The translations under genes and the position numbers were made by a program. A stretch of DNA of 7,405 nt from Salinisphaera sp. UBA1666. GTDB lineage: Bacteria > Pseudomonadota > Gammaproteobacteria > Nevskiales > Salinisphaeraceae. This document shows, in pieces, positions 1-6,403 of this stretch. The notes beneath the pieces were generated by a model. It was not told where the DNA came from. It was given only the letters and a program-made list of their open reading frames with translations, and made no database searches. Where the stretch lies: positions 1-7,405 of the forward strand of contig DCKU01000020.1 in assembly GCA_002320455.1 (NCBI GenBank), in the 5' to 3' direction. How positions within the stretch are numbered: the stretch's first letter is position 1; the number at the start of each line of letters is the position of its first letter.

Positions 1-77
1 AGAGGTTATGCAGAGCTTCCTTAGCGGGCCGCCGACCGGCTCAAGCTATGTATGCGGCCGTGCCCTTGAGCTGCGCG

Positions 78-115
78 GGACGCTCTTTTGGGGCGGGTTC
101 GCCGCTACAGCGTCC
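78..115 (-). terminator. Possible hairpin after the channel gene
   Basis: A perfect 7-bp inverted repeat (GGACGCT at 78-84 and AGCGTCC at 109-115) encloses a smaller GGCG/CGCC stem at 92-103. It lies 9 bases past the minus-strand stop codon at 125-127, where a terminator would be expected. No T-run follows it in the minus direction, so it is at best a weak or Rho-assisted 3' end. Bases 1-77 show nothing else I can support. Confidence 0.3.
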
Positions 116-124
116 GTCGCGCGA

Positions 125-1009
125 TCAGTCGAGCTTGTCGCGTGCCGCGGCCTGATCTTCATCTTCGACGTCTTCGTCCTCGGAGTCTTCCTCCAGATCC
201 CCGCCGCAGTACTTGCAGTAATGGGCGTCGCCCTCGTGGCCGCTGCGCTCGCAGTGCGGACACATGATCTTCTGACGGTTGTTTCGGATTTCGTTGGTCA
301 GCTCGGCGGTGATGACACCGGTGGTGACCGCGAGTACCGAGTAGCCGATCAGAATAGCCACGCCGGCAATCGCCTGGCCGATGGGGGTCGCCGGGGAGAT
401 ATCGCCGTAACCCACGGTCGTGATGGTCACGATCGCCCAGTAGATCGAGCGCGGGATGCTGGTAAAACCGCTGGCCGGGCCCTCGACGACATACATCACC
501 GCGCCCAGCAGCGTGACGAACAGGGCCAGCGCCCCCAGAAAGATCTGTAGCTTGCGCTGGGCCTGCTTGAGTGAGCGCTGCAGTAGCAGGAGGTCGTTGG
601 CGTACTCCACGAGTTTGAGCACGCGGAAGATCCGCATGATGCGCAGCACGCGGATCGCGATAAAGAAATGCGAGCTGGGAAAGACCAGCGCTGCATACAT
701 GGGCAGGATCGAGGCGAGGTCAACGAGCCCGTAGAAGCTGCGGATATAGGCGAGACGCCGCCGGGCGGCATAGATGCGCACTACATATTCCAGCGTGAAC
801 AAGCCGGTGAAGACCCACTCGAGCTGGTTGAGCACGCCGCCGATCTGCTCGCGAATCGAGCCCACCGACAACAGCATCAGGTTGGCCACGCTGGCGACGA
901 TGACCACCAGCAACACGACGTCGAACGTCCAGCCGCCGCGGGTGTCGGTGCCGAATATGATCCGCCACAACTCTTGGCGGAGCCCATTCATCTCAGTGGT
1001 GTCGTTCAT
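125..1009 (-). CDS. Voltage-gated-type potassium channel with C-terminal zinc ribbon
   Basis: This is a 294-residue inner-membrane cation channel of the ion-transport family, built on the six-helix Kv plan. Helices are visible at about residues 29-49 (S1), 64-84 (S2), 93-110 (S3), 115-134 (S4), 153-175 (S5) and 207-232 (S6). S4 carries the voltage-sensor spacing R120, R123, R126, R129, K132. The pore loop has the potassium selectivity filter TVGYGD at 198-203, so potassium selectivity is well supported. After S6 the chain does not carry a RCK/TrkA domain. It has instead a four-cysteine knuckle (C250, C253, C265, C268) that looks like a zinc ribbon, then a strongly acidic tail (about 271-294). 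The ribbon may be cytosolic and regulatory, which is inference. The ATG at 1009 has only a poorly spaced AGG before it; an in-frame ATG six codons later is an alternative. It lies 68 bp downstream of the NlpC/P60 gene on the same strand, and the two could be cotranscribed. Confidence 0.93.
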   Translation of the reverse strand: MNDTTEMNGLRQELWRIIFGTDTRGGWTFDVVLLVVIVASVANLMLLSVGSIREQIGGVLNQLEWVFTGLFTLEYVVRIYAARRRLAYIRSFYGLVDLASILPMYAALVFPSSHFFIAIRVLRIMRIFRVLKLVEYANDLLLLQRSLKQAQRKLQIFLGALALFVTLLGAVMYVVEGPASGFTSIPRSIYWAIVTITTVGYGDISPATPIGQAIAGVAILIGYSVLAVTTGVITAELTNEIRNNRQKIMCPHCERSGHEGDAHYCKYCGGDLEEDSEDEDVEDEDQAAARDKLD

Positions 1010-1077
1010 CCTGGCGGGGTCGCGTTTAAGTCAGCGCACAGGGTAGACGATACGTGCCGCGGCCCGGGGCGGGTGCG

Positions 1078-1722
1078 CTAGAGACTGGCCGGCTCCAGCC
1101 CCGACGGCCCGCGGTCGGCGGTCACCCGACGAGATTGCCAGTAATGATGTCGCCAGTAGACGTTGTCCAGGCGCGAAATGGTGACCCCGGCGCTGCTGGA
1201 GGCATGCATGAAGCGGCCCTGGCCGAGATAGATACCCACATGACGCGACAGGCGGCCGGTTTTGAAAAAGACCAGATCACCGATCCGCAAGTCAGATTTG
1301 GAGATTGAAAGCCCGATGCGGGCCTGCTCCACGGTCGTCCGGGGCAGCTCGAAGGATTCGACCGTGTCGAGCGTTTGCTGGACGAAGCTGGAGCAGTCAA
1401 CGCCCTCGCGCGACTCGCCGCCATAACGATAGGGTGTGCCGGCCCAGCTCTGATAAACGCGGTGCAGCGCCGATCGCAGCTTGTCGCGCGCAGCCACCAG
1501 GCCGTTGGCGCCGGCTTCCAGCCAGCTGTCCTCGTCGTCGGCCTGGCCCGCGGCGCTTGCGGTGCGGTGCCCGTCGGCGCCGGGCCCACCGCCGACCCGG
1601 CTCGTACTGGCACAGCCGGTCATCAGCAATGCCAGCACACATAAAATAACGATGCGTTGTCGATACAACGCTTGCGATAGCGCGAGCGCGCGCTCGGCCT
1701 CGCCGGAAAAAAGACTCGCCAC
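1078..1722 (-). CDS. NlpC/P60 cell-wall endopeptidase lipoprotein (Spr/MepS-like)
   Basis: This 214-residue protein is probably a peptidoglycan DL-endopeptidase anchored to a membrane by lipid. A hydrophobic signal (about 23-36) ends in the lipobox LMTGC, which makes C37 the lipidated residue. A low-complexity linker (about 40-65) leads to the NlpC/P60 domain (about 82-200). The papain-like catalytic set is visible: C110 in DCSSF, H161 in RHVGIYLG and H173 in FMHASSS. The stretch after the cysteine (LPRTTVEQA, then DLRIGDLVFFKTG) closely follows the Spr/MepS group, whose members cut peptide cross-links to let the wall expand. The start is GTG at 1720-1722, with a GGGGC about 8 bases upstream. 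It gives a long n-region of about 22 residues. A TTG 18 codons further in, just before the YRQR charges, would give a more usual signal peptide. The gene is divergent from ppx and in line with the channel gene. Confidence 0.92.
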   Translation of the reverse strand: MASLFSGEAERALALSQALYRQRIVILCVLALLMTGCASTSRVGGGPGADGHRTASAAGQADDEDSWLEAGANGLVAARDKLRSALHRVYQSWAGTPYRYGGESREGVDCSSFVQQTLDTVESFELPRTTVEQARIGLSISKSDLRIGDLVFFKTGRLSRHVGIYLGQGRFMHASSSAGVTISRLDNVYWRHHYWQSRRVTADRGPSGLEPASL

Positions 1723-1798
1723 GATACCGGTGCCCCGCCCGTACGTATTGATAAGGTTAGCCCTCGCAACCCGCAGGCTGCCCGACTAAGATAGTGCG
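1723..1798. promoter_or_regulatory. Divergent promoter region, NlpC/P60 gene and ppx
   Basis: This 76-bp spacer must hold at least the 5' control of both divergent genes. On the plus strand a TAAGAT hexamer at 1787-1792 (4 of 6 matches to a sigma70 -10) sits so close to the ppx ATG at 1799 that transcription would start at or next to the start codon. Its -35 counterpart (TCGCAA at 1764-1769) is poor. No Shine-Dalgarno sequence precedes ppx. No convincing minus-strand promoter was seen. Confidence 0.35.
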
Positions 1799-3358
1799 AT
1801 GACCAGCGCTTTGAAACCCCCCGAGGCCGAAAACGCAGCACTGACCGTGGCCGCGGTCGACCTCGGGTCGAACAGTTTTCATATGATCGTGGTGCAGGTC
1901 GAAGGCGGCCAGCAGCGCGTGGTGGACCGCCTGAAAGAGTCCGTGCGTCTGGCCGGTGGCCTGGGTGAGGACGGCACGCTAGATGCGCCGACCCGTGACA
2001 AGGCGTTGGCCTGCCTATCGCGCTTCGGCCAGCGCCTGGCCCAGCTGCCTTCGCCCCAGGTACGCATCGTGGGCACCAATACCCTGCGTCAGGCCCGGCA
2101 CGCCGAGGATTTCCTGGCCGAAGCCGAAGCCGCGCTGGGCCATCCCATCGAAATTATTTACGGCGCGGAAGAGGCCCGGCTGATCTATGCCGGTGTCTGC
2201 GAAGACTTGGGGGATATCGCCGAGCAGCGTCTGGTCGTGGATATCGGCGGCGGCTCCACGGAGCTAGTCATCGGCCGTGGCCCCGAGGTGCGACACGTCG
2301 AAAGTGTCTCGTTGGGGGCGGTGACCTTCACGCGTCGGTTCTTCGGCGACGGCAAGATCGACAAGTCCCGCTGGCAGGCGGCCGTGATGGCCGCGCGCGT
2401 CACGCTCGAGCCGCTGGTCTATGCGTATCGACAGGCCGGCTGGACGAGCGCGATCGGCGCCTCCGGCAGTATCAAGTCCATCCTGCGGGCCACCGGCGTC
2501 GAAGACCCGATGGGCGTGATTACGCCCGATGCGCTGAAAAAACTGGCCCGCACCGTGCGCAAGACCGGCCAGATCGACAAACTGTCGCTGCCGGGTTTGG
2601 CCGATGACCGTCAGGCGATATTCGCCGGCGGGCTGGCCGTGCTGGTGGGGATTTTTGAAAGCCTGGGTGTCGAGCGCATGAGCGTGTCCGACAAGGCGCT
2701 GCGCGAAGGGGTGATCAGCGACTTGCTGGACCGGCTTGCCGCCCATGATGCTCGCGATGAGGGCGTGGATGAGGCGGCCGAGCGCTTTAACGTGGATATG
2801 GCCCATGGTATGCGGGTCGCGGCCACCGCTGAGCGGTTATGGGCCAGTAATCGGCCCGAGGATGCCGCCGACGAAGGCCCTGCCGACCACGCCATGCGCC
2901 AGACCCTGGGCTGGGCGGCGATGCTGCACGAGATCGGCTTGACTATCGCCCATCGCGGCTATCACAAGCACGGCGCCTATCTGCTGGCCCACGCCGACCT
3001 GCGCGGTTTCTCCCAAGCCGATCAGCATCGTTTGTCGTTGCTGGTACGTCTGCATCGTGGACGCCTGCGGACCGAGCTGCTCGACGATGTGCCCAAGCTC
3101 TGGCGCGCCCGGCTAGAGCGGGCGGCGCTGGTGTTGCGCCTGGCGGTCATTCTGCACCGCGCGCGTAACCCGGCCAATCGCCCGCCCGGACGTATCGCTA
3201 TCGATCAGAAGCAGATTGTACTGACGCTGGATAGCGACTGGCTGGCTGAGCGCCCGTTGGCCCGGGCAGACCTGGACGCCGAGGCCGAGCGCCTGACCAA
3301 GGCCGGTTATAGCCTGAGCGTTACGACCTTCGAGCCGGACGCCGAGGGCGCGGACTGA
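1799..3358 (+). CDS. ppx: Exopolyphosphatase
   Basis: This 519-residue enzyme splits terminal phosphates from inorganic polyphosphate. Its length matches E. coli Ppx (513) rather than the shorter GppA. It belongs to the actin-like ASKHA fold: the first phosphate-binding loop is VDLGSNSFHM (20-29), the acidic catalytic segment is YGAEEARLIY (121-130), the second glycine loop is DIGGGSTELVIG (148-159), and the SLGAV (171-175) and GASGSIK (220-226) motifs are intact. The C-terminal helical HD-like region (about 325-500) keeps WAAMLHEIGL, with the usual HD pair read as HE, followed by HRGYHKHGAYLL, as in Ppx. The start at 1799 puts the first loop at the position seen in E. coli Ppx. It has no clear ribosome-binding site, so translation may begin on a nearly leaderless message. 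No ppk neighbour lies in the window, unlike the ppk-ppx operon of enterics. The gene converges on prfC. Confidence 0.95.
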   Translation: MTSALKPPEAENAALTVAAVDLGSNSFHMIVVQVEGGQQRVVDRLKESVRLAGGLGEDGTLDAPTRDKALACLSRFGQRLAQLPSPQVRIVGTNTLRQARHAEDFLAEAEAALGHPIEIIYGAEEARLIYAGVCEDLGDIAEQRLVVDIGGGSTELVIGRGPEVRHVESVSLGAVTFTRRFFGDGKIDKSRWQAAVMAARVTLEPLVYAYRQAGWTSAIGASGSIKSILRATGVEDPMGVITPDALKKLARTVRKTGQIDKLSLPGLADDRQAIFAGGLAVLVGIFESLGVERMSVSDKALREGVISDLLDRLAAHDARDEGVDEAAERFNVDMAHGMRVAATAERLWASNRPEDAADEGPADHAMRQTLGWAAMLHEIGLTIAHRGYHKHGAYLLAHADLRGFSQADQHRLSLLVRLHRGRLRTELLDDVPKLWRARLERAALVLRLAVILHRARNPANRPPGRIAIDQKQIVLTLDSDWLAERPLARADLDAEAERLTKAGYSLSVTTFEPDAEGAD

Positions 3359-3383
3359 CGAGCCGCCGGGCGTAGTCGCCAGG

Positions 3384-3421
3384 GGGGCTGTTGCCGTCTC
3401 GTACGAGACGGTAGCAGCCCC
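3384..3421. terminator. Long hairpin shared by the convergent ppx and prfC genes
   Basis: Arms at 3384-3400 and 3405-3421 form a 17-bp stem with two G-T wobbles and a GTAC loop, which itself could pair. The outermost base, 3421, is the last base of the prfC stop codon (3421-3423 on the plus strand). It lies 25 bases past the ppx stop. The near symmetry suits a bidirectional end point for the two converging transcripts. Neither side has a T-run, so it is not a textbook intrinsic terminator. It may act with Rho or protect 3' ends. Confidence 0.6.
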
Positions 3422-5040
3422 TAGCGTGTCTGACCGGTGTTGAACTCGCGCACGGCCGCAAAACTGATCTCCGGCCAGCGCTCTTCGGTCAGCTGCAGCT
3501 TGACCCGCGAGGGCGCCAGATAGACCAGCGCGCCCGAGTGGTCTTCGGCGATGCCCGTGTCCATCTTGTTGCGAAATTTGTCGATCTCGCGCGTGTCGCC
3601 GTAGATCCAGCGGGCGGTGAAGACTTCGATCGCCTCGAAGCCGGCGTTTACGTTGTACTCGGTGCGCAGGCGTTCAGCCACCACGTCGAACTGCAGGGTG
3701 CCGACCGCGCCCAGGATCACGTCGTTGTTGTGCAGCGGGCGGAAGACCTGGGTCGCGCCTTCCTCGCAGAGCTGATCCAGGCCCTTGTGCAGCGCCTTGG
3801 CTTTGAGCGGGTCGCGCAGCACCACGCGCTGGAACAGCTCGGGCGCGAAGTTAGGAATACCGGTAAACGCCAGTTCTTCACCTTCGGAAAAACAATCGCC
3901 GATAGCGATGGTGCCGTGGTTGTGGATGCCGATGATATCGCCCGGCCAGGCGGTCTCGGCGTGTTCGCGCCGGTTGGCCATGAACGTGATGGCATCGCCC
4001 ACACGGATATCCTTGCCCGCGCGCAGATGGCGCATCTTCATGCCTTTCTTGTAATGGCCCGAGCAGATGCGCATAAAGGCGATCCGGTCGCGATGCTGCG
4101 GGTCCATATTGGCCTGGATCTTAAACACGAAGCCCGACAGCGGCTTTTCCGTAGGCGTGACCTCGCGCGAGGTGGTCTCGCGAGCCTGCGGGGCCGGCGC
4201 CCACTCGACGAACGAGTCCAGCAGCGGGCGGATGCCGAAGTTGTTGACCGCCGATCCAAAAAACACCGGTGTGACCTCGCCGGCCCGATAACGCTCTAGA
4301 TCGAAGTTCGATCCGGCCTCGCGCACCAGCTCGATTTCGTCGAGCAGGTCGTCGTAATAATCGCCGGCGATTTCCTTGAGCCGGTCGTCCTCAAGACCGT
4401 CCAGCGTAATGGTGCGGCCCCCGGCTTCGTTATCGGTGCCCTCGTAGAGATGCACCTTATCTTCCAGCAGGTGATAGACCCCCTTGAAGGCCCGGCCCAT
4501 GCCGATCGGCCAGGTGATGGGCGCGCACTCGATCTTCAGGATGTCCTCGATTTCATCCAGAACCTCCAGCGGCGGGCGGCCGTCGCGGTCCATCTTGTTG
4601 ATGAAGGTGAAGATGGGCGTAGTACGCAGCCGACAGACCTCCATCAGCTTGATGGTTCGCGGCTCGACGCCGCGCGCGATGTCGATGACCATCAAGGCTG
4701 AATCCACGGCGGTCAGCGTGCGATAGGTGTCTTCCGAGAAGTCCTCATGGCCGGGCGTATCCAGCAGATTGACGATGCGCTCGTTGTAGGGGAACTGCAT
4801 CACCGAGGTCGTCACCGAGATACCGCGCGACTGCTCCATCGCCATCCAGTCAGAGGTGGCATGACGGGATGCCTTGCGGCCCTTGACGGTGCCGGCCAGC
4901 TGGATCGCACCGCCGAACAACAGCAGCTTTTCGGTGAGCGTGGTTTTGCCGGCGTCCGGGTGGGAAATGATGGCGAATGTTCGACGCAGATCGACTTCTT
5001 GCGCAGTTGCGGCATCGGCAACTGCCTCGGGCTGATTCAT
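3421..5040 (-). CDS. prfC: Peptide chain release factor 3 (RF3)
   Basis: This 539-residue translational GTPase removes RF1 or RF2 from the ribosome after termination (E. coli RF3 is 529). Its G motifs are intact: P-loop SHPDAGKTT (26-34), switch I region RGISVTTSV (72-80), DTPGHED (94-100) and NKMD (148-151). The AGTVKGRKASRHATSDWM stretch (49-66) is characteristic of RF3 and separates it from EF-G. The later GSAVNNFGI segment matches the G5 area in this family, and the beta-barrel and C-terminal domains follow at full length. The ATG at 5038-5040 is set by a GGAG Shine-Dalgarno sequence 6 bases upstream (plus-strand 5047-5050). A perfect inverted repeat lies directly before that site, so expression may be controlled at the leader. 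There is no operon partner. Confidence 0.97.
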   Translation of the reverse strand: MNQPEAVADAATAQEVDLRRTFAIISHPDAGKTTLTEKLLLFGGAIQLAGTVKGRKASRHATSDWMAMEQSRGISVTTSVMQFPYNERIVNLLDTPGHEDFSEDTYRTLTAVDSALMVIDIARGVEPRTIKLMEVCRLRTTPIFTFINKMDRDGRPPLEVLDEIEDILKIECAPITWPIGMGRAFKGVYHLLEDKVHLYEGTDNEAGGRTITLDGLEDDRLKEIAGDYYDDLLDEIELVREAGSNFDLERYRAGEVTPVFFGSAVNNFGIRPLLDSFVEWAPAPQARETTSREVTPTEKPLSGFVFKIQANMDPQHRDRIAFMRICSGHYKKGMKMRHLRAGKDIRVGDAITFMANRREHAETAWPGDIIGIHNHGTIAIGDCFSEGEELAFTGIPNFAPELFQRVVLRDPLKAKALHKGLDQLCEEGATQVFRPLHNNDVILGAVGTLQFDVVAERLRTEYNVNAGFEAIEVFTARWIYGDTREIDKFRNKMDTGIAEDHSGALVYLAPSRVKLQLTEERWPEISFAAVREFNTGQTR

Positions 5041-5051
5041 TTGGCGCTCCG

Positions 5052-5077
5052 TAGATACAACCGGAAAATTGTATCTA
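5052..5077. repeat. Perfect 9-bp inverted repeat in the prfC leader
   Basis: TAGATACAA at 5052-5060 and TTGTATCTA at 5069-5077 are exact reverse complements separated by 8 bases. The repeat ends 1 base before the prfC Shine-Dalgarno sequence. It could be a protein-binding operator. On the minus strand it includes TACAAT (5068-5073), 5 of 6 matches to a -10 hexamer, with only a weak TTAAAC 18 bases upstream. If transcription starts further up, it would form an RNA hairpin beside the ribosome-binding site. The sequence does not decide between these. Confidence 0.55.
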
Positions 5078-5103
5078 TCTGACTCGACTCGGTTTAATCG
5101 TTG

Positions 5104-5120
5104 TATAGTGCAGTGCTATA
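5104..5120. repeat. Small inverted repeat in the prfC / small-RNA spacer
   Basis: TATAG (5104-5108) and CTATA (5116-5120) flank a core containing two tandem AGTGC units (5107-5116 region). It lies in AT-rich DNA between the prfC leader and the plus-strand promoter at 5141-5170. It could be a regulator site or part of the prfC promoter. The arms are only 5 bp long, so chance is possible. Confidence 0.3.
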
Positions 5121-5140
5121 TCAAAAACAGACACAATCAA

Positions 5141-5170
5141 TTAGCAGATTGGTCATGATCCGACTATAGT
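5141..5170 (+). promoter_or_regulatory. Candidate sigma70 promoter for the small RNA
   Basis: TTAGCA (5141-5146, 4 of 6) and TATAGT (5165-5170, 5 of 6) are separated by 18 bp. This predicts a start near 5177, a few bases before the first stem-loop of the structured region. The -10 hexamer sits inside a perfect 10-bp palindrome, GACTATAGTC (5162-5171). Flanking DNA is AT-rich, unlike the surrounding GC-rich coding sequence. Confidence 0.45.
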
Positions 5171-5176
5171 CTTACC

Positions 5177-5356
5177 TAACGGCGACGGAGCAATTCCGTT
5201 GCCTCTGCAGAACCGGTGTTCCCCCTTCACCGACTCTGCGGATGCAGCCACCGCTTACCCGAGTCTAGTGGCTGTATCCTCCGTGTCGTCCGCCCCCTGG
5301 CGGCACGGTAAGCTGGCCCGGACCGGATGCCCTCCCGATCCGGGCCTCTTTTTTTT
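5177..5356 (+). ncRNA. Candidate structured small RNA, about 180 nt, class not recognised
   Basis: Four stem-loops stand head to tail with almost no spacing and end in a strong terminator. SL1 pairs 5181-5189 with 5195-5203 (9 bp, one wobble, GCAAT loop). SL2 pairs 5205-5211 with 5235-5241, and 5214-5218 with 5228-5232, closing a TTCCCCCTT loop. SL3 pairs 5240-5251 with 5268-5279 (12 bp, one wobble, 16-nt loop). SL4 pairs 5281-5285 with 5304-5308, and 5290-5294 with 5299-5303, with a CCCT loop. SL2 and SL3 compete for one or two bases. A promoter precedes it, and no plus-strand gene starts until 5705, well past the terminator, so a riboswitch is unlikely. The loops and linkers are rich in C runs (CCCCC, CCTCC, CCCTCC), which resemble anti-Shine-Dalgarno seeds of trans-acting small RNAs; that is inference. 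The length resembles 6S RNA, but the tandem-hairpin plan does not. Neither prfC nor acyP is a known partner. Confidence 0.55.
5315..5356 (+). terminator. Strong Rho-independent terminator
   Basis: A perfect 8-bp GC stem (GGCCCGGA at 5315-5322, TCCGGGCC at 5339-5346) is extended after one mismatch by CGG/CCG (5324-5326 with 5335-5337). It is followed at once by TC and eight Ts (5349-5356). The T-run is on the plus-strand side only, so it ends a plus-strand transcript. It does not terminate acyP, which comes from the other direction. No plus-strand protein gene lies just upstream, which is the main reason for calling a small RNA here. Confidence 0.9.
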
Positions 5357-5375
5357 CTGGTTAAGTCTTTTAGCG

Positions 5376-5651
5376 TTAGCGAACCGTAAACGGTGGCTTC
5401 AATGTCTCATCGTCGGCGACCGCGGTTTCAGCGACCTCGCGGACCGTCGCGTTGGCCGGGCCGTGACCCAACCACTGTGCCAGTGCGTCCAGTGCCGAGA
5501 CCGGCCCGCGCGCCGCAAGTTCTACGTCGCCGTCCGGACGATTGGCGACCCAGCCGGCCAGCGACAGCTCGCGGGCCTTGTCCTGGGTTGCGGCTCGAAA
5601 GCCTACCCCCTGAACGGTGCCCGTCACGCGGAAATAGCGGGTTTCAGACAT
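5376..5651 (-). CDS. acyP: Acylphosphatase
   Basis: This 91-residue protein is the usual size for a single-domain acylphosphatase, a small cytosolic enzyme that hydrolyses carboxyl-phosphate bonds in acyl phosphates. The signature VQGVGFR (13-19) contains the phosphate-cradling R19. GWVANRPDGDVE (33-44) contains the catalytic asparagine N37. The ending differs slightly from the common form but length is normal. I start at the ATG at 5649-5651. The frame stays open upstream to 5735, but those 28 extra residues are not part of the family and would run into the divergent operon's promoter and first codons. No clear ribosome-binding site precedes the chosen start. The gene faces the small-RNA terminator downstream and has no terminator of its own that I can see. 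Confidence 0.93.
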   Translation of the reverse strand: MSETRYFRVTGTVQGVGFRAATQDKARELSLAGWVANRPDGDVELAARGPVSALDALAQWLGHGPANATVREVAETAVADDETLKPPFTVR

Positions 5652-5704
5652 GGGACGCGTATACTCGGTGCCAGAAGCAATTGTACATGCTCGGAGAGCT
5701 CTGC
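5652..5704. promoter_or_regulatory. Divergent promoter region, acyP and the cytochrome operon
   Basis: This 53-bp spacer separates two divergent starts. On the plus strand TATACT (5660-5665, 5 of 6 matches to a -10) could begin the operon near 5672, but no good -35 is found at the right distance, and it would lie inside acyP. On the minus strand TACAAT or TATACG could serve acyP, also without a clear -35. The plus-strand ribosome-binding site GGAGAG (5693-5698) lies 6 bases before the ATG at 5705. Confidence 0.35.
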
Positions 5705-6403
5705 ATGTGGCAAGAACTGACGCGCGTGTTGTCATCGGCCCGCACCGAGACGTCTACCGGCGTACGCCGGCCGCGCCAGACGCATTTGCGTTTTACGCTG
5801 CCTAATCCCTACGGGGGAGCGCCTTGGGTGACCGCGACGCTGGCAATCTCGAGTACACCGGCCACCCAGGGCGATACTGTACGCATCCGCGGGCATATCG
5901 ATAGCTGTTTTCATAGCCCCGAGCATCCCGGGGATCGCGACGCGCTGGCGCACGAGACCGCGACGCCCGCGCCGGCAAGGGGCCGCGCGCTGGGCCGGCT
6001 CGGCAAGCGTCTGGCGGCGCGTGCGGCCAAGCGCGGGCTGGACTATGTGCCGCGCCCGCTCATGCAGCGGCTGGCCGAGCAGCGCCGTCAGCGCTGGCTG
6101 GACATGCAAATCAGCACCGCGCCTCTGGACGCCGGTGCGGCCGCGCTGATGCCGGCCGCGCTCAAGGCGCGTTACGGCGACAGCCTGCCGCGCCTGGTTC
6201 AGGGCGCGCCGCGTGTCGGTGTGTGGTCGGGCCCGGCCGGTGGCCCGGCTGGCGGTATGGCCCGGCTGGCCATGGTCCAGTTCGACGACAGCGATCTGGC
6301 TGGAGGCCGTGATGCCGACACGGATGATCGCTTCAGCCTGAACCTGACGATCGGCGAGCTGATCGAGCCGGTGATTCACCGTGGCCGGGCCAGTAGCGAC
6401 TGA
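5705..6403 (+). CDS. Protein of unknown function, first gene of the cytochrome operon
   Basis: I do not recognise this 232-residue protein. The ATG at 5705 is chosen because GGAGAG lies 6 bases upstream. An in-frame ATG at 5687 lacks such a site, and the frame further upstream is an acyP shadow. There is no signal peptide or membrane helix, so it is predicted cytosolic. Visible parts are a beta-rich N-terminal section (about 26-70) ending in GDTVRIRGHIDSCFH, a basic, helix-prone arginine/alanine-rich middle (about 88-132), and a glycine-rich then acidic C-terminal section (about 170-212: GPAGGPAGGMARLAMVQFDD, then DADTDD) ending in a helix (LNLTIGELIEPVI). It stops 4 bases before the first cytochrome's ATG, so it is surely cotranscribed with it. 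A role in cytochrome function or assembly is a guess from position only. The whole lacks CxxCH, metal knuckles or nucleotide-binding loops. Confidence 0.75.
   Translation: MWQELTRVLSSARTETSTGVRRPRQTHLRFTLPNPYGGAPWVTATLAISSTPATQGDTVRIRGHIDSCFHSPEHPGDRDALAHETATPAPARGRALGRLGKRLAARAAKRGLDYVPRPLMQRLAEQRRQRWLDMQISTAPLDAGAAALMPAALKARYGDSLPRLVQGAPRVGVWSGPAGGPAGGMARLAMVQFDDSDLAGGRDADTDDRFSLNLTIGELIEPVIHRGRASSD

Noticed and set aside
3538..4299. Long plus-strand open frame antisense to prfC
   Set aside because: It lies wholly within the well-supported RF3 gene, has no recognisable domain, and is explained by the codon bias of a GC-rich gene.
5177..5356. 6S RNA or a riboswitch
   Set aside because: The length suits 6S RNA, but the fold is tandem short hairpins rather than one long rod with a central bubble. 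A riboswitch would need a plus-strand gene after the terminator, and the next one starts about 350 bases later with its own start region.
5199..5720. Plus-strand open frame crossing the small-RNA region
   Set aside because: It runs through the terminator hairpin and T-run and across acyP on the other strand. No family resemblance is seen.
5652..5735. 28-residue N-terminal extension of acylphosphatase
   Set aside because: The family begins a few residues before the VQGVGFR motif, and the extension would overlap the divergent operon's start.
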